From NCBI RefSeq assembly GCF_002836505.1, contig NZ_PJBF01000044.1, forward strand, positions 21,760-85,759: DNA of 64,000 nucleotides. Reading direction: 5' to 3'. Positions within the stretch are counted from its first letter, which is position 1, and every line of letters begins with the position of its first letter. Positions 46,178 to 55,279 of this stretch are shown here, piece after piece. The translations under genes and the position numbers were made by a program. Origin of the DNA: Psychrobacter sp. Choline-02u-9. GTDB taxonomy: Bacteria > Pseudomonadota > Gammaproteobacteria > Pseudomonadales > Moraxellaceae. The notes beneath the pieces are model-generated. The model was not told the DNA's origin, did not search any database, and saw only the letters and a program-made list of their open reading frames with translations.

Positions 46178-46305
46178 GGTCACTCCTTGAAAATGGGTTG
46201 ATACTTGTTATCTGAGATAGATACGGAAAATCTTACCCAATTTATCTCATAATTGTTACTATAAGCGCAATTTTATCTTTTCACTTTTTTGTTGATGCCA
46301 CGCTT

Positions 46306-47712
46306 ATGTCCAATATTGTGCTTGCTATTACTGGCGGTATCGCCGCTTATAAATCTGCTATATTTGCCCGCTTATTGATTAAAGCGGGTTTTGATGTGCG
46401 CGTTATCATGACGACAGGTGCACAAGCATTTATCACACCGCTGACTCTACAGGCGTTGACGGGTAACGAGGTGCACGTGTCGTTGCTCGATGAGCAGGCA
46501 GAGGCAGGCATGGGGCATATTGAGCTGGCCAAGTGGGCCGACTTAATCGTCATTGCACCTGCTTCAGCCAATACGCTTGCGCGTCTGGCCATGGGTATGG
46601 CTGATGATCTATTGACTACAGTGTGCCTTGCCACTACAGCGCCTGTCATTATTGCTCCTGCCATGAATCAGCAGATGTGGGCGCATCCAGCGGTCAATCT
46701 AAATGTGCAAACCTTGCGCGATATGAATTATCAGATTATCCAGCCAGCTAGCGGTGAGCAAGCGTGCGGTGATGTCGGAGCAGGGCGATTGCCTGAGCCT
46801 GAGCAGTTATTGGGTGAGGTTTTACTGTTCATAGCGATGAACACGACGCCGCAATTGCTGGCAGGAAAAAGAGTAGTCATTACTGCAGGTCCAACAGTAG
46901 AGGCGATCGACCCTGTGCGTTATTTGTCTAATCACTCTTCAGGAAAAATGGGCTTTGCATTGGCGCGCGCCTGTGTGGCTGCTGGTGCCGACGTTGTCTT
47001 AATTGCTGGTGGTAAGGTGGCATTGCCCACGCCGCTTAATGTCACACGGATCGATGTGCTGTCTGCCGAAGATATGCTGATAGCGGCGCAGCAATGTGTG
47101 GAAGGTACGCATAGCGAGCTTCAATTAGTCTTTGAAGAGGAGCATGACCATTCTCATGAGCATACGCACGATCACTCTCATAACCATTCTCACGAGCATC
47201 ATCATGGCGACTGTGGTTGCGGTGATGATGTAAGCGACCATAACGACAATCATGACTTGCTACAGTCTTATGATGACAAACAATTTGTGAAAGCAGATAT
47301 CTTTATTGCCACTGCAGCCGTGGCAGATTATCGTACGGAAGAAGCCGCACCGCAAAAAATTAAAAAGACACAAGATGCCATGACGCTCAGTCTGGTTAAA
47401 AACCCTGATATTCTGGCAACGATTTCTCTTGCGCATCCAGAGCTATTTGTCGTTGGTTTTGCAGCAGAAACGCAAGATGTTGAACGTTATGCCCGTGGTA
47501 AGTTGGTCGCAAAAGATTTGGATATGATTGCTTGCAATGATGTCTCACGTGCAGATATTGGTTTTGCTAGTGATGACAATGCGATGCAGGTGTTTTTCTC
47601 TGAGCGCTATGAGCGTGACGCGGTAACACTTGAGAAGACCAGTAAAGATAAAATTGCTGAGCAACTGGCTAGCATTATTGGTCAAGCAATCGGTCAACGT
47701 AAAGATAGTTAG
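46306..47712 (+). CDS. coaBC: Bifunctional phosphopantothenoylcysteine decarboxylase/synthetase with His-rich insertion
   Basis: CoaBC makes 4'-phosphopantetheine for CoA in two steps. The N-terminal flavin decarboxylase (CoaC) has MGHIELAKWAD with catalytic His71 and ASGEQACGDVGAGRLPEP with Cys154. The C-terminal synthetase (CoaB) has GPTVEAIDPVRYLSNHSSGK and KIKKTQD...LVKNPDI. The usual length is about 406; here it is 468. The difference is one insertion between AEDMLIAAQQ and ADIFIATAAVADYR, residues about 266-325. Within it residues 280-316 contain 14 histidines in H-x-H order plus CGC, a likely metal-binding segment. The gene is divergent from radC. Confidence 0.96.
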   Translation: MSNIVLAITGGIAAYKSAIFARLLIKAGFDVRVIMTTGAQAFITPLTLQALTGNEVHVSLLDEQAEAGMGHIELAKWADLIVIAPASANTLARLAMGMADDLLTTVCLATTAPVIIAPAMNQQMWAHPAVNLNVQTLRDMNYQIIQPASGEQACGDVGAGRLPEPEQLLGEVLLFIAMNTTPQLLAGKRVVITAGPTVEAIDPVRYLSNHSSGKMGFALARACVAAGADVVLIAGGKVALPTPLNVTRIDVLSAEDMLIAAQQCVEGTHSELQLVFEEEHDHSHEHTHDHSHNHSHEHHHGDCGCGDDVSDHNDNHDLLQSYDDKQFVKADIFIATAAVADYRTEEAAPQKIKKTQDAMTLSLVKNPDILATISLAHPELFVVGFAAETQDVERYARGKLVAKDLDMIACNDVSRADIGFASDDNAMQVFFSERYERDAVTLEKTSKDKIAEQLASIIGQAIGQRKDS

Positions 47713-47742
47713 AGCTACAGGCGCTAAATCTGATAGCTAGCA

Positions 47743-47775
47743 TGTAGATAGTGTGTAGATAGTGTGTAGATACAG
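47743..47775. repeat. Three-copy 11-bp tandem repeat
   Basis: TGTAGATAGTG occurs twice at 47743 and 47754, followed by a diverged TGTAGATACAG. It lies between coaBC and the next gene. Confidence 0.7.
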
Positions 47776-47794
47776 ACGCTGAGCCTAAAATGGT

Positions 47795-48586
47795 GTGACC
47801 GATATGATGAATATAGCTGGTAACGATAGCACTCAGATGCTAGTGCTGACGATCATTTTTGCGCTTGCCTCACTGCTGCATGGCATTAGCGGACTTGGCG
47901 CAACGCTAGTAACGACTACTGCACTTGCTAGTATGTACCCATTGCAACACGCTATTGTGTTAGTGATTTTCCCCTCGCTAGTCGTTAATGTGATGACATG
48001 GCTAGTAGGCGGTGAACGCACCATTTGGCAAAACTTTATCTACTACGGCAGACGCTATTGGTTGCTTGCGCTTACCAGCCTGCTAGGTAGCATTTTAGGT
48101 GCGAAACTCTTGCTATGGGTCGATAGCGCTTATATCCTCTTATTGTTGGCCGCGGTCATTGCCTTCTACGTTGTGAGTAGCTTACTTGGCAAACAAATCC
48201 GTTTACCAAACACCAAGCCTATGTTGATTGCCGTCGGCTTTGGTGCAGGCGTCATTGGCGGCTCGACCAATGCAATGTCGACCATACTGATGATGTATCT
48301 ACTGTCTGCCAGTGACGATAAAAACACCATCGCCAAAGTCGGTAACATGTGCTATTTCTTGGGAAAGATTGCTCAAATTATCGTGTTGCGTGAGCCTATC
48401 ATGGCACTGAGCAGTGGTGAGTGGCAGCTGATTACTTTTTTAAGTGTGCTATCTATAGTGACTCTTTTGGTTGGAATCCGTTTGCGTCGCTATTTACCGC
48501 AAGCGCGTTTTCGTCAGCTTATTTTATTGATTTTAATCGTGCTTGGAATACGTGTCGGTTGGCAAGGCATTACCGCATTGTTATAG
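47795..48586 (+). CDS. TSUP (TauE/SafE) family membrane permease, second copy
   Basis: The 263-residue membrane protein has about eight hydrophobic segments in two similar halves and the family glycine-rich blocks LLHGISGLGATLVTTTALASMYPL and GFGAGVIGGSTNAMSTILMMYLL. It is only distantly similar to the TSUP protein at 39.5 kb. The role is probably export of a sulphur compound or organic anion; the substrate is unknown. The start is unclear: GTG at 47795 or ATG at 47804 or 47807, none with a strong ribosome site. Confidence 0.85.
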   Translation: MTDMMNIAGNDSTQMLVLTIIFALASLLHGISGLGATLVTTTALASMYPLQHAIVLVIFPSLVVNVMTWLVGGERTIWQNFIYYGRRYWLLALTSLLGSILGAKLLLWVDSAYILLLLAAVIAFYVVSSLLGKQIRLPNTKPMLIAVGFGAGVIGGSTNAMSTILMMYLLSASDDKNTIAKVGNMCYFLGKIAQIIVLREPIMALSSGEWQLITFLSVLSIVTLLVGIRLRRYLPQARFRQLILLILIVLGIRVGWQGITALL

Positions 48587-48619
48587 CTAAAGTATATAAG
48601 CCTTTTCAGCGATATTTTA

Positions 48620-49534
48620 TTAGACAAATTCTTCAAAAAATATCTGCTGCGCCAAACGAAAGGTATTGCAGTGCGCCTCGACCACATCTTCGATATCTTC
48701 TGAGTAGCCGCCACCCATCACGATAGCGACAGGGATGTTGGCGGCTTTTGCTTGCTGCAGAACATATTCATCACGCGCCTTGCACCCTGCTTGTGTCAAA
48801 CCAAGTTTGCCGAGCTTATCGGTAGCGAGCACGTCGACAGCAGACTGATAAAAAATCATATCTGGCGCAACTTCAGCGATTAAACGTGGCAGCGTATCTT
48901 CTAATATCTGTAAATACTCAGCATCGCTGGTATCATTGTCTAGCTCAATATCTAAGTCTGATACTTGCTTACGAAACGGGTAGTTCTTTGCCCCATGCAT
49001 GCTAAAGACAAAAACGCGTGGCTCATCTGCCATGATACTGGCGTTGCCATTGCCTTGATGAACGTCCAAATCGATAACTAAAATCTTCTTTGCCTGTCCG
49101 CGATTTAGCAATAAGTTGCTAGCGATACAGACATCATTAAATACGCAAAAGCCTTCTCCATGACCAGCAAAAGAGTGATGGGTGCCGCCTGCAACATTCA
49201 TAGCCACGCCATATTGCTGAGCATATAGCGCGCACTCATACGTTGCATGAGCAATATAACGACCGCGTTCTACCAACTGCGGCGTCATCTCAAATCCGAT
49301 CGCACGAGCAGCCTTGCGCGGCAGTGTTTGAGTCTTAAGCTGATACCAGTATTCTGCAGTATGCGTGGTCAAAATCTCATCTTCGCTCAAGCGAGCAGGG
49401 GCAAAGAAGTTATCTTGGCTGATAGTGCCTTCTGCCAGTAGACGCTCAGGAATCATAATGTATTTTTGCATAGGGAAGCGGTGCTTTTCTGGCACGGAAT
49501 AGCGAAAGACGTCAGAGTAGGCGATTTTTAGCAT
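48620..49534 (-). CDS. Histone deacetylase superfamily (AcuC/ApaH-type) zinc hydrolase
   Basis: The 304-residue protein is a class II-like bacterial HDAC-family deacetylase. It shows GGTHHSFAGHGEGFCVFND with the paired catalytic histidines 119 and 120, the zinc ligands in IDLDVHQGNG (Asp157, His159), a later Asp in YQSAVDVLATD, and the transition-state tyrosine in MGGGYSED. Substrates in bacteria include acetylated proteins, polyamines and small molecules; none can be assigned. It lacks a signal peptide. It converges on the TSUP gene with a 34-base gap and no obvious terminator. Confidence 0.92.
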   Translation of the reverse strand: MLKIAYSDVFRYSVPEKHRFPMQKYIMIPERLLAEGTISQDNFFAPARLSEDEILTTHTAEYWYQLKTQTLPRKAARAIGFEMTPQLVERGRYIAHATYECALYAQQYGVAMNVAGGTHHSFAGHGEGFCVFNDVCIASNLLLNRGQAKKILVIDLDVHQGNGNASIMADEPRVFVFSMHGAKNYPFRKQVSDLDIELDNDTSDAEYLQILEDTLPRLIAEVAPDMIFYQSAVDVLATDKLGKLGLTQAGCKARDEYVLQQAKAANIPVAIVMGGGYSEDIEDVVEAHCNTFRLAQQIFFEEFV

Positions 49535-49618
49535 AAGATTTCTAGCTTAGTATTGATGGTTTTTTGGATAGAAAAATAAAGAGATAAGTATCCGCTATCG
49601 TCGATTATGGCTTGATTG

Positions 49619-49701
49619 AAAAACCAGTTTATCGAATGAACTGAGCTGTTGAACAAACTGAGTTATCGAATGAACTGAGCTATTGAACAAACTGAGTCGG
49701 T
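49619..49701. repeat. Five-unit 17-bp tandem repeat (34-bp higher period) over a stop codon
   Basis: Units GAATGAACTGAGCTGTT (49634), GAACAAACTGAGTTATC (49651), GAATGAACTGAGCTATT (49668) and GAACAAACTGAGTCGGT (49685) alternate between two types; a shorter relative precedes at 49619. The last two units cover the end of the YbjN-like gene, including its stop codon. Confidence 0.85.
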
Positions 49702-50474
49702 AAAAAGAACGTGCGCGCGTCTGACTGTTGGCGTAGCTCGACAAGTAGCGTTTGCATGTCTTCAGCAGGGTCTTGATTATTGACCAAGTTGCCAAATAGC
49801 TCGTTGGCAACCGTGGTCATCGCGACCACGCTTTGTAGTAAATGCTCAATAATCTCATTATCTAGACCAACTGCTTCGACATCGATGGCATTTTTGTAGC
49901 GTATCTCACCATCGTTGACATCCATCTCTAGATTACCGACTAGCATGTCATAGTTGATTTGGGTGATGAGTAGCATCGCAGCGCTTTGATGAGTTTCTGG
50001 TATCAAAAATGGCAAGATGCCGTAGATGGCCAGTAGTTTGTTTTTTTCTTGCACCCGAAACAGATAGCCACAGTTTATTTGCTTATGACGCATTCTCAAG
50101 GATAAATGATGCGATTTTTGGCTGTCGTTGGTTTTGGGTCGATAATGCGTGTAGTGCCACTGCTTGTCATTGAAGTATTGCTTTAAGCAGTCGACAATAG
50201 GCGTGTCACTTTGGTTTTGAGGTTCTGCATTTGCGCTATCGGTTTTAAGTTGAGATGTATTTGCTTGTGCTTGAGCGTTATCCTGTTTGCTGCCCTGATT
50301 CGCCTCTAACTCATGAGAGATATCAGCCGATATATTTTTTGTATTACTAATCTCACTGCCAGCAAGTGATGACCGCCCTTGCTCGCTTGCAGCATCGACG
50401 ACTGACTGCGGTGCGGCAGCAGTCAGTAACCGTTTGATTTTTTGCCACAAGCTGAGTTTATTGCGTTGACTCAT
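49680..50474 (-). CDS. YbjN-like domain protein
   Basis: The 264-residue protein has a polar, Ser/Ala/Gln-rich N-terminal third and then a domain (about residues 93-235) resembling the YbjN / type III secretion chaperone-like fold: IVDCLKQYFNDKQWHYTHY, LLITQINYDMLVGNLEMDVNDGEIRYKNAIDVE, then VVAMTTVANELFGNL. YbjN in enterobacteria is a sensory-transduction regulator of unclear mechanism. The gene lies 30 bases after the unknown gene upstream, so the two form an operon. Its last codons are made from a tandem-repeat unit. Confidence 0.72.
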   Translation of the reverse strand: MSQRNKLSLWQKIKRLLTAAAPQSVVDAASEQGRSSLAGSEISNTKNISADISHELEANQGSKQDNAQAQANTSQLKTDSANAEPQNQSDTPIVDCLKQYFNDKQWHYTHYRPKTNDSQKSHHLSLRMRHKQINCGYLFRVQEKNKLLAIYGILPFLIPETHQSAAMLLITQINYDMLVGNLEMDVNDGEIRYKNAIDVEAVGLDNEIIEHLLQSVVAMTTVANELFGNLVNNQDPAEDMQTLLVELRQQSDARTFFLPTQFVQ

Positions 50475-50504
50475 AATAGTATGCTGACAAGTAAGGGTTG
50501 TAAA

Positions 50505-51614
50505 TTAATCGTGAGTGAATGCTAAACCTTCTTTGATAGCAGGCTGTGCATAGAACGCTACTAGCATTTCACGAATATGAGTTGTCAACCAAGGCGTCTC
50601 AAGAGCATCGTACACGATAGGCAGTAGTGTAGTGCTACATTGCTTCATGGCCGCTTCATCAATGTGCAAACTCGCCGCAATGGTCGCTATCGTGTCAGAC
50701 TGATGATTGGCATACCAAGTGTCGATGCTTGCCGAAACTAAGCTGTGCAGATATGGTGACAGTCGCAGGCGGTTGTAGCTTTGTTGGATGCTGGCTTCGA
50801 TATGGTCGATGCTACTATTACCAGGCTCATCGCTTAAGTAAGTTTGCAGCTCGCTAATCGGTTGGTTTTTGATGCGATCCCAGCCCATGACCATCAGGCG
50901 CGCAACCTCTTCATTTGATAAATGCTCTTGGGCGTTGGCTTCGGCTTTGCGCGTCAAATCTTTAATATTGCGATGCAAGTAGGTTTGCAGTTTTTCATCG
51001 AGGTTTCTGTTGGTCGCCTTTTCAAAAGAGCTGCGCCCAAGCTTCATCAATTTACCAACGCCACCTGCTTTATCGAGGGTGCTTTCCATAAAGTCGTTGA
51101 TAGCGTGATAGAGTGTTTGGGTCAATAAATCTGCAAAGGTTTCGTTACCGACCAGCGTATGAATCAATATGTTACGCTGCTGCTCGTGGCTACCGATATA
51201 GTTGGCCAGCGTTTCAACTTGGGCATCATCGACCAGCTCAGACAAAGGCACGTTGTCATTGACTGGGTGATAAATAATGGTGTGTAAAATATCACGGATA
51301 TCGGTACGCATCACCTCAGTCATCGGCTGATTTAACAGCCAGTCTTTCATCAGCTGCTGTAAATGGTCACAGGTGATGTATTTGCTTAAAGGTTGCGCAC
51401 CAAACCATTGCCAAGCTTCCATCGCTAGTGGCTCAGCTTGATTGTGCAACCACCGTTGCATAAAGTTGACTTGAGCATCGATCAAGCTATCTACTGTCAA
51501 ACGGCTGGCTGATGGCTCTTTTGACAAGTTAGTGTCTGCGTTGTCATTTTTAGTCTCTGCAGCAGTATTATGTTTTTGGCTATCTTGTGAAGTCGGCATA
51601 GGTTTTGAAGTCAT
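50505..51614 (-). CDS. Hypothetical all-helical soluble protein
   Basis: I do not recognise this 369-residue protein. After a polar N-terminus of about 40 residues it appears all-helical with repeated amphipathic segments, for example DAQVNFMQRWLHNQAEP, LLTQTLYHAINDFMES and VARLMVMGWDRIKNQP. There is no signal peptide, membrane segment or catalytic motif. It is the first gene of a leftward pair with the YbjN-like gene (30-base gap) and is divergent from ccmA. Confidence 0.65.
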   Translation of the reverse strand: MTSKPMPTSQDSQKHNTAAETKNDNADTNLSKEPSASRLTVDSLIDAQVNFMQRWLHNQAEPLAMEAWQWFGAQPLSKYITCDHLQQLMKDWLLNQPMTEVMRTDIRDILHTIIYHPVNDNVPLSELVDDAQVETLANYIGSHEQQRNILIHTLVGNETFADLLTQTLYHAINDFMESTLDKAGGVGKLMKLGRSSFEKATNRNLDEKLQTYLHRNIKDLTRKAEANAQEHLSNEEVARLMVMGWDRIKNQPISELQTYLSDEPGNSSIDHIEASIQQSYNRLRLSPYLHSLVSASIDTWYANHQSDTIATIAASLHIDEAAMKQCSTTLLPIVYDALETPWLTTHIREMLVAFYAQPAIKEGLAFTHD

Positions 51615-51776
51615 ATTTTAAAGTCGTATTTTTTTGAGGTCGTACTTTTTGAAGTCAGAGTAATCGACAATTTGTTATACTGTGTGTTTGTAGCGAGCAT
51701 ACGGTATTATGCCACGAACATTGCCTTTGTTTGTGATGAATATTGACTGCTGCTTGATAAATAACCAGAGGTTTTG

Positions 51777-52406
51777 ATGACGGTTTTGGGTACGCCTTTA
51801 CTTGCACTTGATGAGCTGACGGTTCAGCGCGGTGAGATACCGCTGTGCGAAGGAGTTGCGTTGCAGCTATCTACGGGTAGTATTTGCCATCTAATCGGGG
51901 CAAATGGGACGGGAAAGACCACGTTACTCATGCAGTTGGCTGGGTTGTTACCTGTTTTGTCAGGTGAAGTTACTTATCAAGGACAATCGTGCCTGCCCAT
52001 CCAGCCTTTATATGTCTCGCACCAGTTGGGCATCCATCCAAATCTGACAGTGGCACAAAACCTGACGTTTCTACTGAACTTATATGGCATCACGCCAAGT
52101 ATTACCGATATTGATGATGCACTCACATGGGTTGGGCTACAAGGGTTTGAAACGATCAGCTCCAGTCATCTGTCCGCTGGGCAAACGCGGCGTATCACGC
52201 TGGCCAGATTGTACTTGTTAACTCCTGACGTGACACCGCTCTGGTTACTTGATGAGCCTTTCACGGCGCTGGATGTTGATATGGTGGCACGTATGGAAGC
52301 GCGGTTATGCGAGTTTGCACAGGCTGGCGGGTCGATACTAATGACCAGCCATCAAGCAGTCGGTGTCGCCAATCAAGTGCTCGATTTGTCAGATTACATG
52401 GTATAA
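51777..52406 (+). CDS. ccmA: Haem exporter ATP-binding protein CcmA
   Basis: CcmA is the ATPase of the CcmABCD complex, which releases haem-loaded CcmE during System I cytochrome c maturation. The 209-residue ABC domain has Walker A GANGTGKTTLL, signature LSAGQTRRITLARL and Walker B LWLLDEPF. The start at 51777 (ATG) is preferred to the TTG just before it. It heads the ccmABCDE operon, with ccmB following within about 45 bases. Confidence 0.95.
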   Translation: MTVLGTPLLALDELTVQRGEIPLCEGVALQLSTGSICHLIGANGTGKTTLLMQLAGLLPVLSGEVTYQGQSCLPIQPLYVSHQLGIHPNLTVAQNLTFLLNLYGITPSITDIDDALTWVGLQGFETISSSHLSAGQTRRITLARLYLLTPDVTPLWLLDEPFTALDVDMVARMEARLCEFAQAGGSILMTSHQAVGVANQVLDLSDYMV

Positions 52407-52451
52407 GTTTGATTGATATCAGTACCATTAATATATGTGCAAGGTCAAATA

Positions 52452-53198
52452 ATGACAGACAGTCCAATACAAGTAGGATCAGTAGCAGCCATGAATAAAA
52501 GTACAAATGCTATTGTCGTAGCACCTCGCAGTATTGGCTTCCTGCAGCTGTGGCGCCGCGAATGGCAAGTCAAGCAGCAAGGAGCGGTGCAATGGTTGTA
52601 TCCGTTGGTGCTGTTCTTAGTGATTATTACTTTGTTTCCGTTGGCAGTGGGTAGTGAGTCTGCGCTATTGCAGCGTCTGGGCGTATCAGCAGTGTGGATT
52701 GCTGCGTTGCTGTCACTGGTAATGGGCGTTGATGGATTATTCAAGCCTGCGCTTGATAATGGTACGCTTGCACAATTGGTCGTGGCCAAAGCGTCACTAC
52801 CGTTATGGGTGCTGATTAGACTGGTCATTCACTGGATTTTTAGCAGTGGTATTGTGGCGGCGCTTAGTTTGCTTGCCGTGCCGTTATTTCAGCTTAGTTG
52901 GTTTGAAGCGTGGATATTGATGGCGTCCATCGTGACAGGTAGTCCAATGCTCCTAATGCTATCCGCGATTGCCAGTAGTTTGACGCTATCGTTAAAGAAT
53001 GGGGCAGTATTGGTGCCTTTGATTGCTTTACCGATGCAGTTGCCAGTATTGATTTTTGCTACAGGTGCGGTTGATTTATTCGCTTCTGGGCTGAACGGTT
53101 TGCCTATTTTGGCCTTGTTGCTAGCAGGAAGTATTGTTTCTGTCTTGGTTATGCCTTGGGTGATTGCTACAACTTTAAAAATGTCATGGCTCAATTAA
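52452..53198 (+). CDS. ccmB: Haem exporter membrane protein CcmB
   Basis: CcmB is the six-helix membrane partner of CcmA. The 248-residue protein starts with a polar segment, then FLQLWRREW and six hydrophobic helices, with GVDGLFKPALDNGTLAQLVVA and TGSPMLLMLSAIASSLTLSLKNGAVLVPLIALPMQLPVLIF as family blocks. The ATG at 52452 has a weak AAGGTC ribosome site; an in-frame TTG at 52413 would add 13 residues. Its spacing to ccmC is unusually long (286 bases) and contains a tandem repeat. Confidence 0.93.
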   Translation: MTDSPIQVGSVAAMNKSTNAIVVAPRSIGFLQLWRREWQVKQQGAVQWLYPLVLFLVIITLFPLAVGSESALLQRLGVSAVWIAALLSLVMGVDGLFKPALDNGTLAQLVVAKASLPLWVLIRLVIHWIFSSGIVAALSLLAVPLFQLSWFEAWILMASIVTGSPMLLMLSAIASSLTLSLKNGAVLVPLIALPMQLPVLIFATGAVDLFASGLNGLPILALLLAGSIVSVLVMPWVIATTLKMSWLN

Positions 53199-53225
53199 AC
53201 GATTTGATTGTTGCAATCCTAAAGT

Positions 53226-53309
53226 CCAGTTGTCGAAATTTGATTAGCTAAACCCAGTTATCTAAACCTAGCCATCTAAATCCAGTCATCGAAATTTAGT
53301 TATCTGCAT
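53226..53309. repeat. Six-copy degenerate 14-bp tandem repeat inside the ccm operon
   Basis: Units CCAGTTGTCGAAAT, TTGATTAGCTAAAC, CCAGTTATCTAAAC, CTAGCCATCTAAAT, CCAGTCATCGAAAT and TTAGTTATCTGCAT follow with an exact 14-bp period. The array lies between ccmB and ccmC. Confidence 0.85.
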
Positions 53310-53484
53310 CACATGTATTAACATCGTGGTGAAAACTGGCAATTTTGCTATAATAGTCAACTGAATACGTAAACAGCTCTCTGTAGATTCTATCCAGTGT
53401 TTAACGCCAGCAGGTGAGTTGATAGTGGTGCTTTTATAGACCACATCATTTATCGCCAGTAAGCTGTGTAATAGGTTTCTTCCC

Positions 53485-54273
53485 ATGCCCAACCTGAATA
53501 ACGTCTCATCCCCTAGCTTGTGGCAGCGCATTTGGCAGGGTTTCTTGACCACTGTGGGTACCAAGCAGTTTTTTCGTATCTTTAGCCCTTGGGTCAAGTG
53601 GTTAGCGATATTAGCCGGTCTCTGTTTGCTCATTGGTAGCGTATGGGGCCTTGCTTTTGCGCCGCCTGATTATCTTCAGGGTAATAGCTATCGCATTATA
53701 TTTATCCATGTTCCAGCGGCCAGTCTTGCCATTTCTATCTATTTTTCTCTCGCAGTCTTGGGGGTGATCTATTTGGTATGGAAGATTAAGACGGCCAGTT
53801 TGGTAGCGCAGGCACTTGCCCCAATGGGCTTTTTGCTATGTGTCATTAGTTTGCTTACAGGCTCTATCTGGGCAAAGCCAACATGGGGTACTTACTGGGT
53901 ATGGGACGCACGCCTTACGTCAATGTTGATATTAGCGTTTTTGTACGCGGGCGTGATGGCACTGTTTGCTGCTTTTGAGCATACGGCCAATCGTGGTAAA
54001 GCGGCCGCTATTTTATCTATCGTGGGCGCAGTGAACCTGCCTATTATCAAGTACTCAGTAGAGTGGTGGAATACCTTGCATCAAGGCGCGACCTTTAGCT
54101 TGACCGCCGCACCAAAGATGTCGGCAGATATGTGGATGCCCTTATTACTGATGATTATCGGCAGCTATTTACTGGTTGCGACATTAGCGATTTATCGTAC
54201 CAACACGTTGATTTTATACCGCGATCAAGGCAAAGCGTGGGTCAAAGAATACATTCGTGGTCAATACAAATAA
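53485..54273 (+). CDS. ccmC: Haem exporter protein CcmC
   Basis: CcmC binds haem on the outer face of the inner membrane and attaches it to CcmE. The 262-residue protein has six helices and the Trp-rich haem-handling signature WGTYWVWDARLTSMLILAFLY, with conserved histidines in the adjacent loops (IFIHVPAAS and WNTLHQGATF). It overlaps no other gene and is followed by ccmD after 16 bases. Confidence 0.97.
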   Translation: MPNLNNVSSPSLWQRIWQGFLTTVGTKQFFRIFSPWVKWLAILAGLCLLIGSVWGLAFAPPDYLQGNSYRIIFIHVPAASLAISIYFSLAVLGVIYLVWKIKTASLVAQALAPMGFLLCVISLLTGSIWAKPTWGTYWVWDARLTSMLILAFLYAGVMALFAAFEHTANRGKAAAILSIVGAVNLPIIKYSVEWWNTLHQGATFSLTAAPKMSADMWMPLLLMIIGSYLLVATLAIYRTNTLILYRDQGKAWVKEYIRGQYK

Positions 54274-54289
54274 CGGCTAGGAAAATACT

Positions 54290-54511
54290 ATGCAGCCTTA
54301 CTTTTATAGCGTATCTGAGTTTTTCGCCATGGGTAAGCATGGGGTTTTTGTGTGGTCGTGCTGGGCGATAACGATTGGCGTGATGTTGGCGTTTATTATC
54401 TATAGCCGCAAACAACGACAGTCACTTATCAAACAGCTGACTATCCAGCAAGCGCGTCAAGCACAGCGAACCACCAAAACCTCAACGCCTGCGACTAAAC
54501 AAGCTGAATAA
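54290..54511 (+). CDS. ccmD: Haem exporter protein CcmD
   Basis: CcmD is a small single-helix protein needed to release holo-CcmE from CcmABC. The 73 residues show the family start FFAMGKHGVFVWSCW, one membrane helix and a basic tail (YSRKQRQSLIKQ). Position between ccmC and ccmE settles the call. Confidence 0.92.
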   Translation: MQPYFYSVSEFFAMGKHGVFVWSCWAITIGVMLAFIIYSRKQRQSLIKQLTIQQARQAQRTTKTSTPATKQAE

Positions 54512-54754
54512 AAATCATCTTAATATCAGAGTTTTAGCGTAAGAAACCGTATCCTTACACTGACAAAAATATGACCTTATAGGCAGTGATGAGGCTTATT
54601 GATTTGTCTGAAAAATGCTACCATATAGCGATTAGAAGAGTACGATTAGAAAGACATTTTCAAAACGTTTTTCTAATGGTAGTTTCTTCAAACTTTTCTG
54701 TTTTGTAGATTGATTATGGTTTATAAAACAGTGACTCATTAATGGGGTAGTGGT

Positions 54755-55255
54755 ATGAATGCAGTTCGTCGGAAAAAACTGACTTGGGTTATGTTTACGC
54801 TGGCAGGTGCGGCAGTAGCAGTTATGTTGGTTATCTATGCCATCGGGCAGCAAACTGACTACTACTTTGATGCAACTGCGATTGCCCAAGGTGAAGCGCC
54901 TCAAGACAAACGTATTCGTGCTGGTGGTATGGTGGTTGCAGGTAGTGTGCAGCGTGCAGCAGACAATCCATTAAATGTTGAGTTTGCGATTACTGATTTT
55001 CAATCAACCGTGCCAGTGACTTACCAAGGTATCCTGCCAGACTTATTTGCTGAAAATTCAGGCGTCGTAGCTACGGGTAAAATGCAAGGCGATACTTTTG
55101 TTGCTGGGGAAGTATTGGCTAAGCATGACGAAAACTATATGCCACCAGAAGTTGCTAAATCTATGAAAGAAAATAATCGCAGCGGAGCGATACCTTCTTC
55201 TGAACAGTATAACCCTGCTGAAAAAATTCATGAGACTGAAACGCTACAACAGTAA
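54755..55255 (+). CDS. ccmE: Cytochrome c-type biogenesis haem chaperone CcmE
   Basis: CcmE binds haem covalently and delivers it to the CcmF/H ligase. The 166-residue protein has a basic N-terminus, one membrane anchor and the OB-fold domain with [15 protein letters not shown] and [13 protein letters not shown]. The haem-binding histidine is in [12 protein letters not shown]. The 243-base gap from ccmD is longer than usual for this operon and could hold an extra promoter. A terminator follows directly, so ccmF, ccmG and ccmH are not downstream. Confidence 0.97.
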   Translation: MNAVRRKKLTWVMFTLAGAAVAVMLVIYAIGQQTDYYFDATAIAQGEAPQDKRIRAGGMVVAGSVQRAADNPLNVEFAITDFQSTVPVTYQGILPDLFAENSGVVATGKMQGDTFVAGEVLAKHDENYMPPEVAKSMKENNRSGAIPSSEQYNPAEKIHETETLQQ

Positions 55256-55279
55256 TGATTATAAGTTTTCATATCATAT

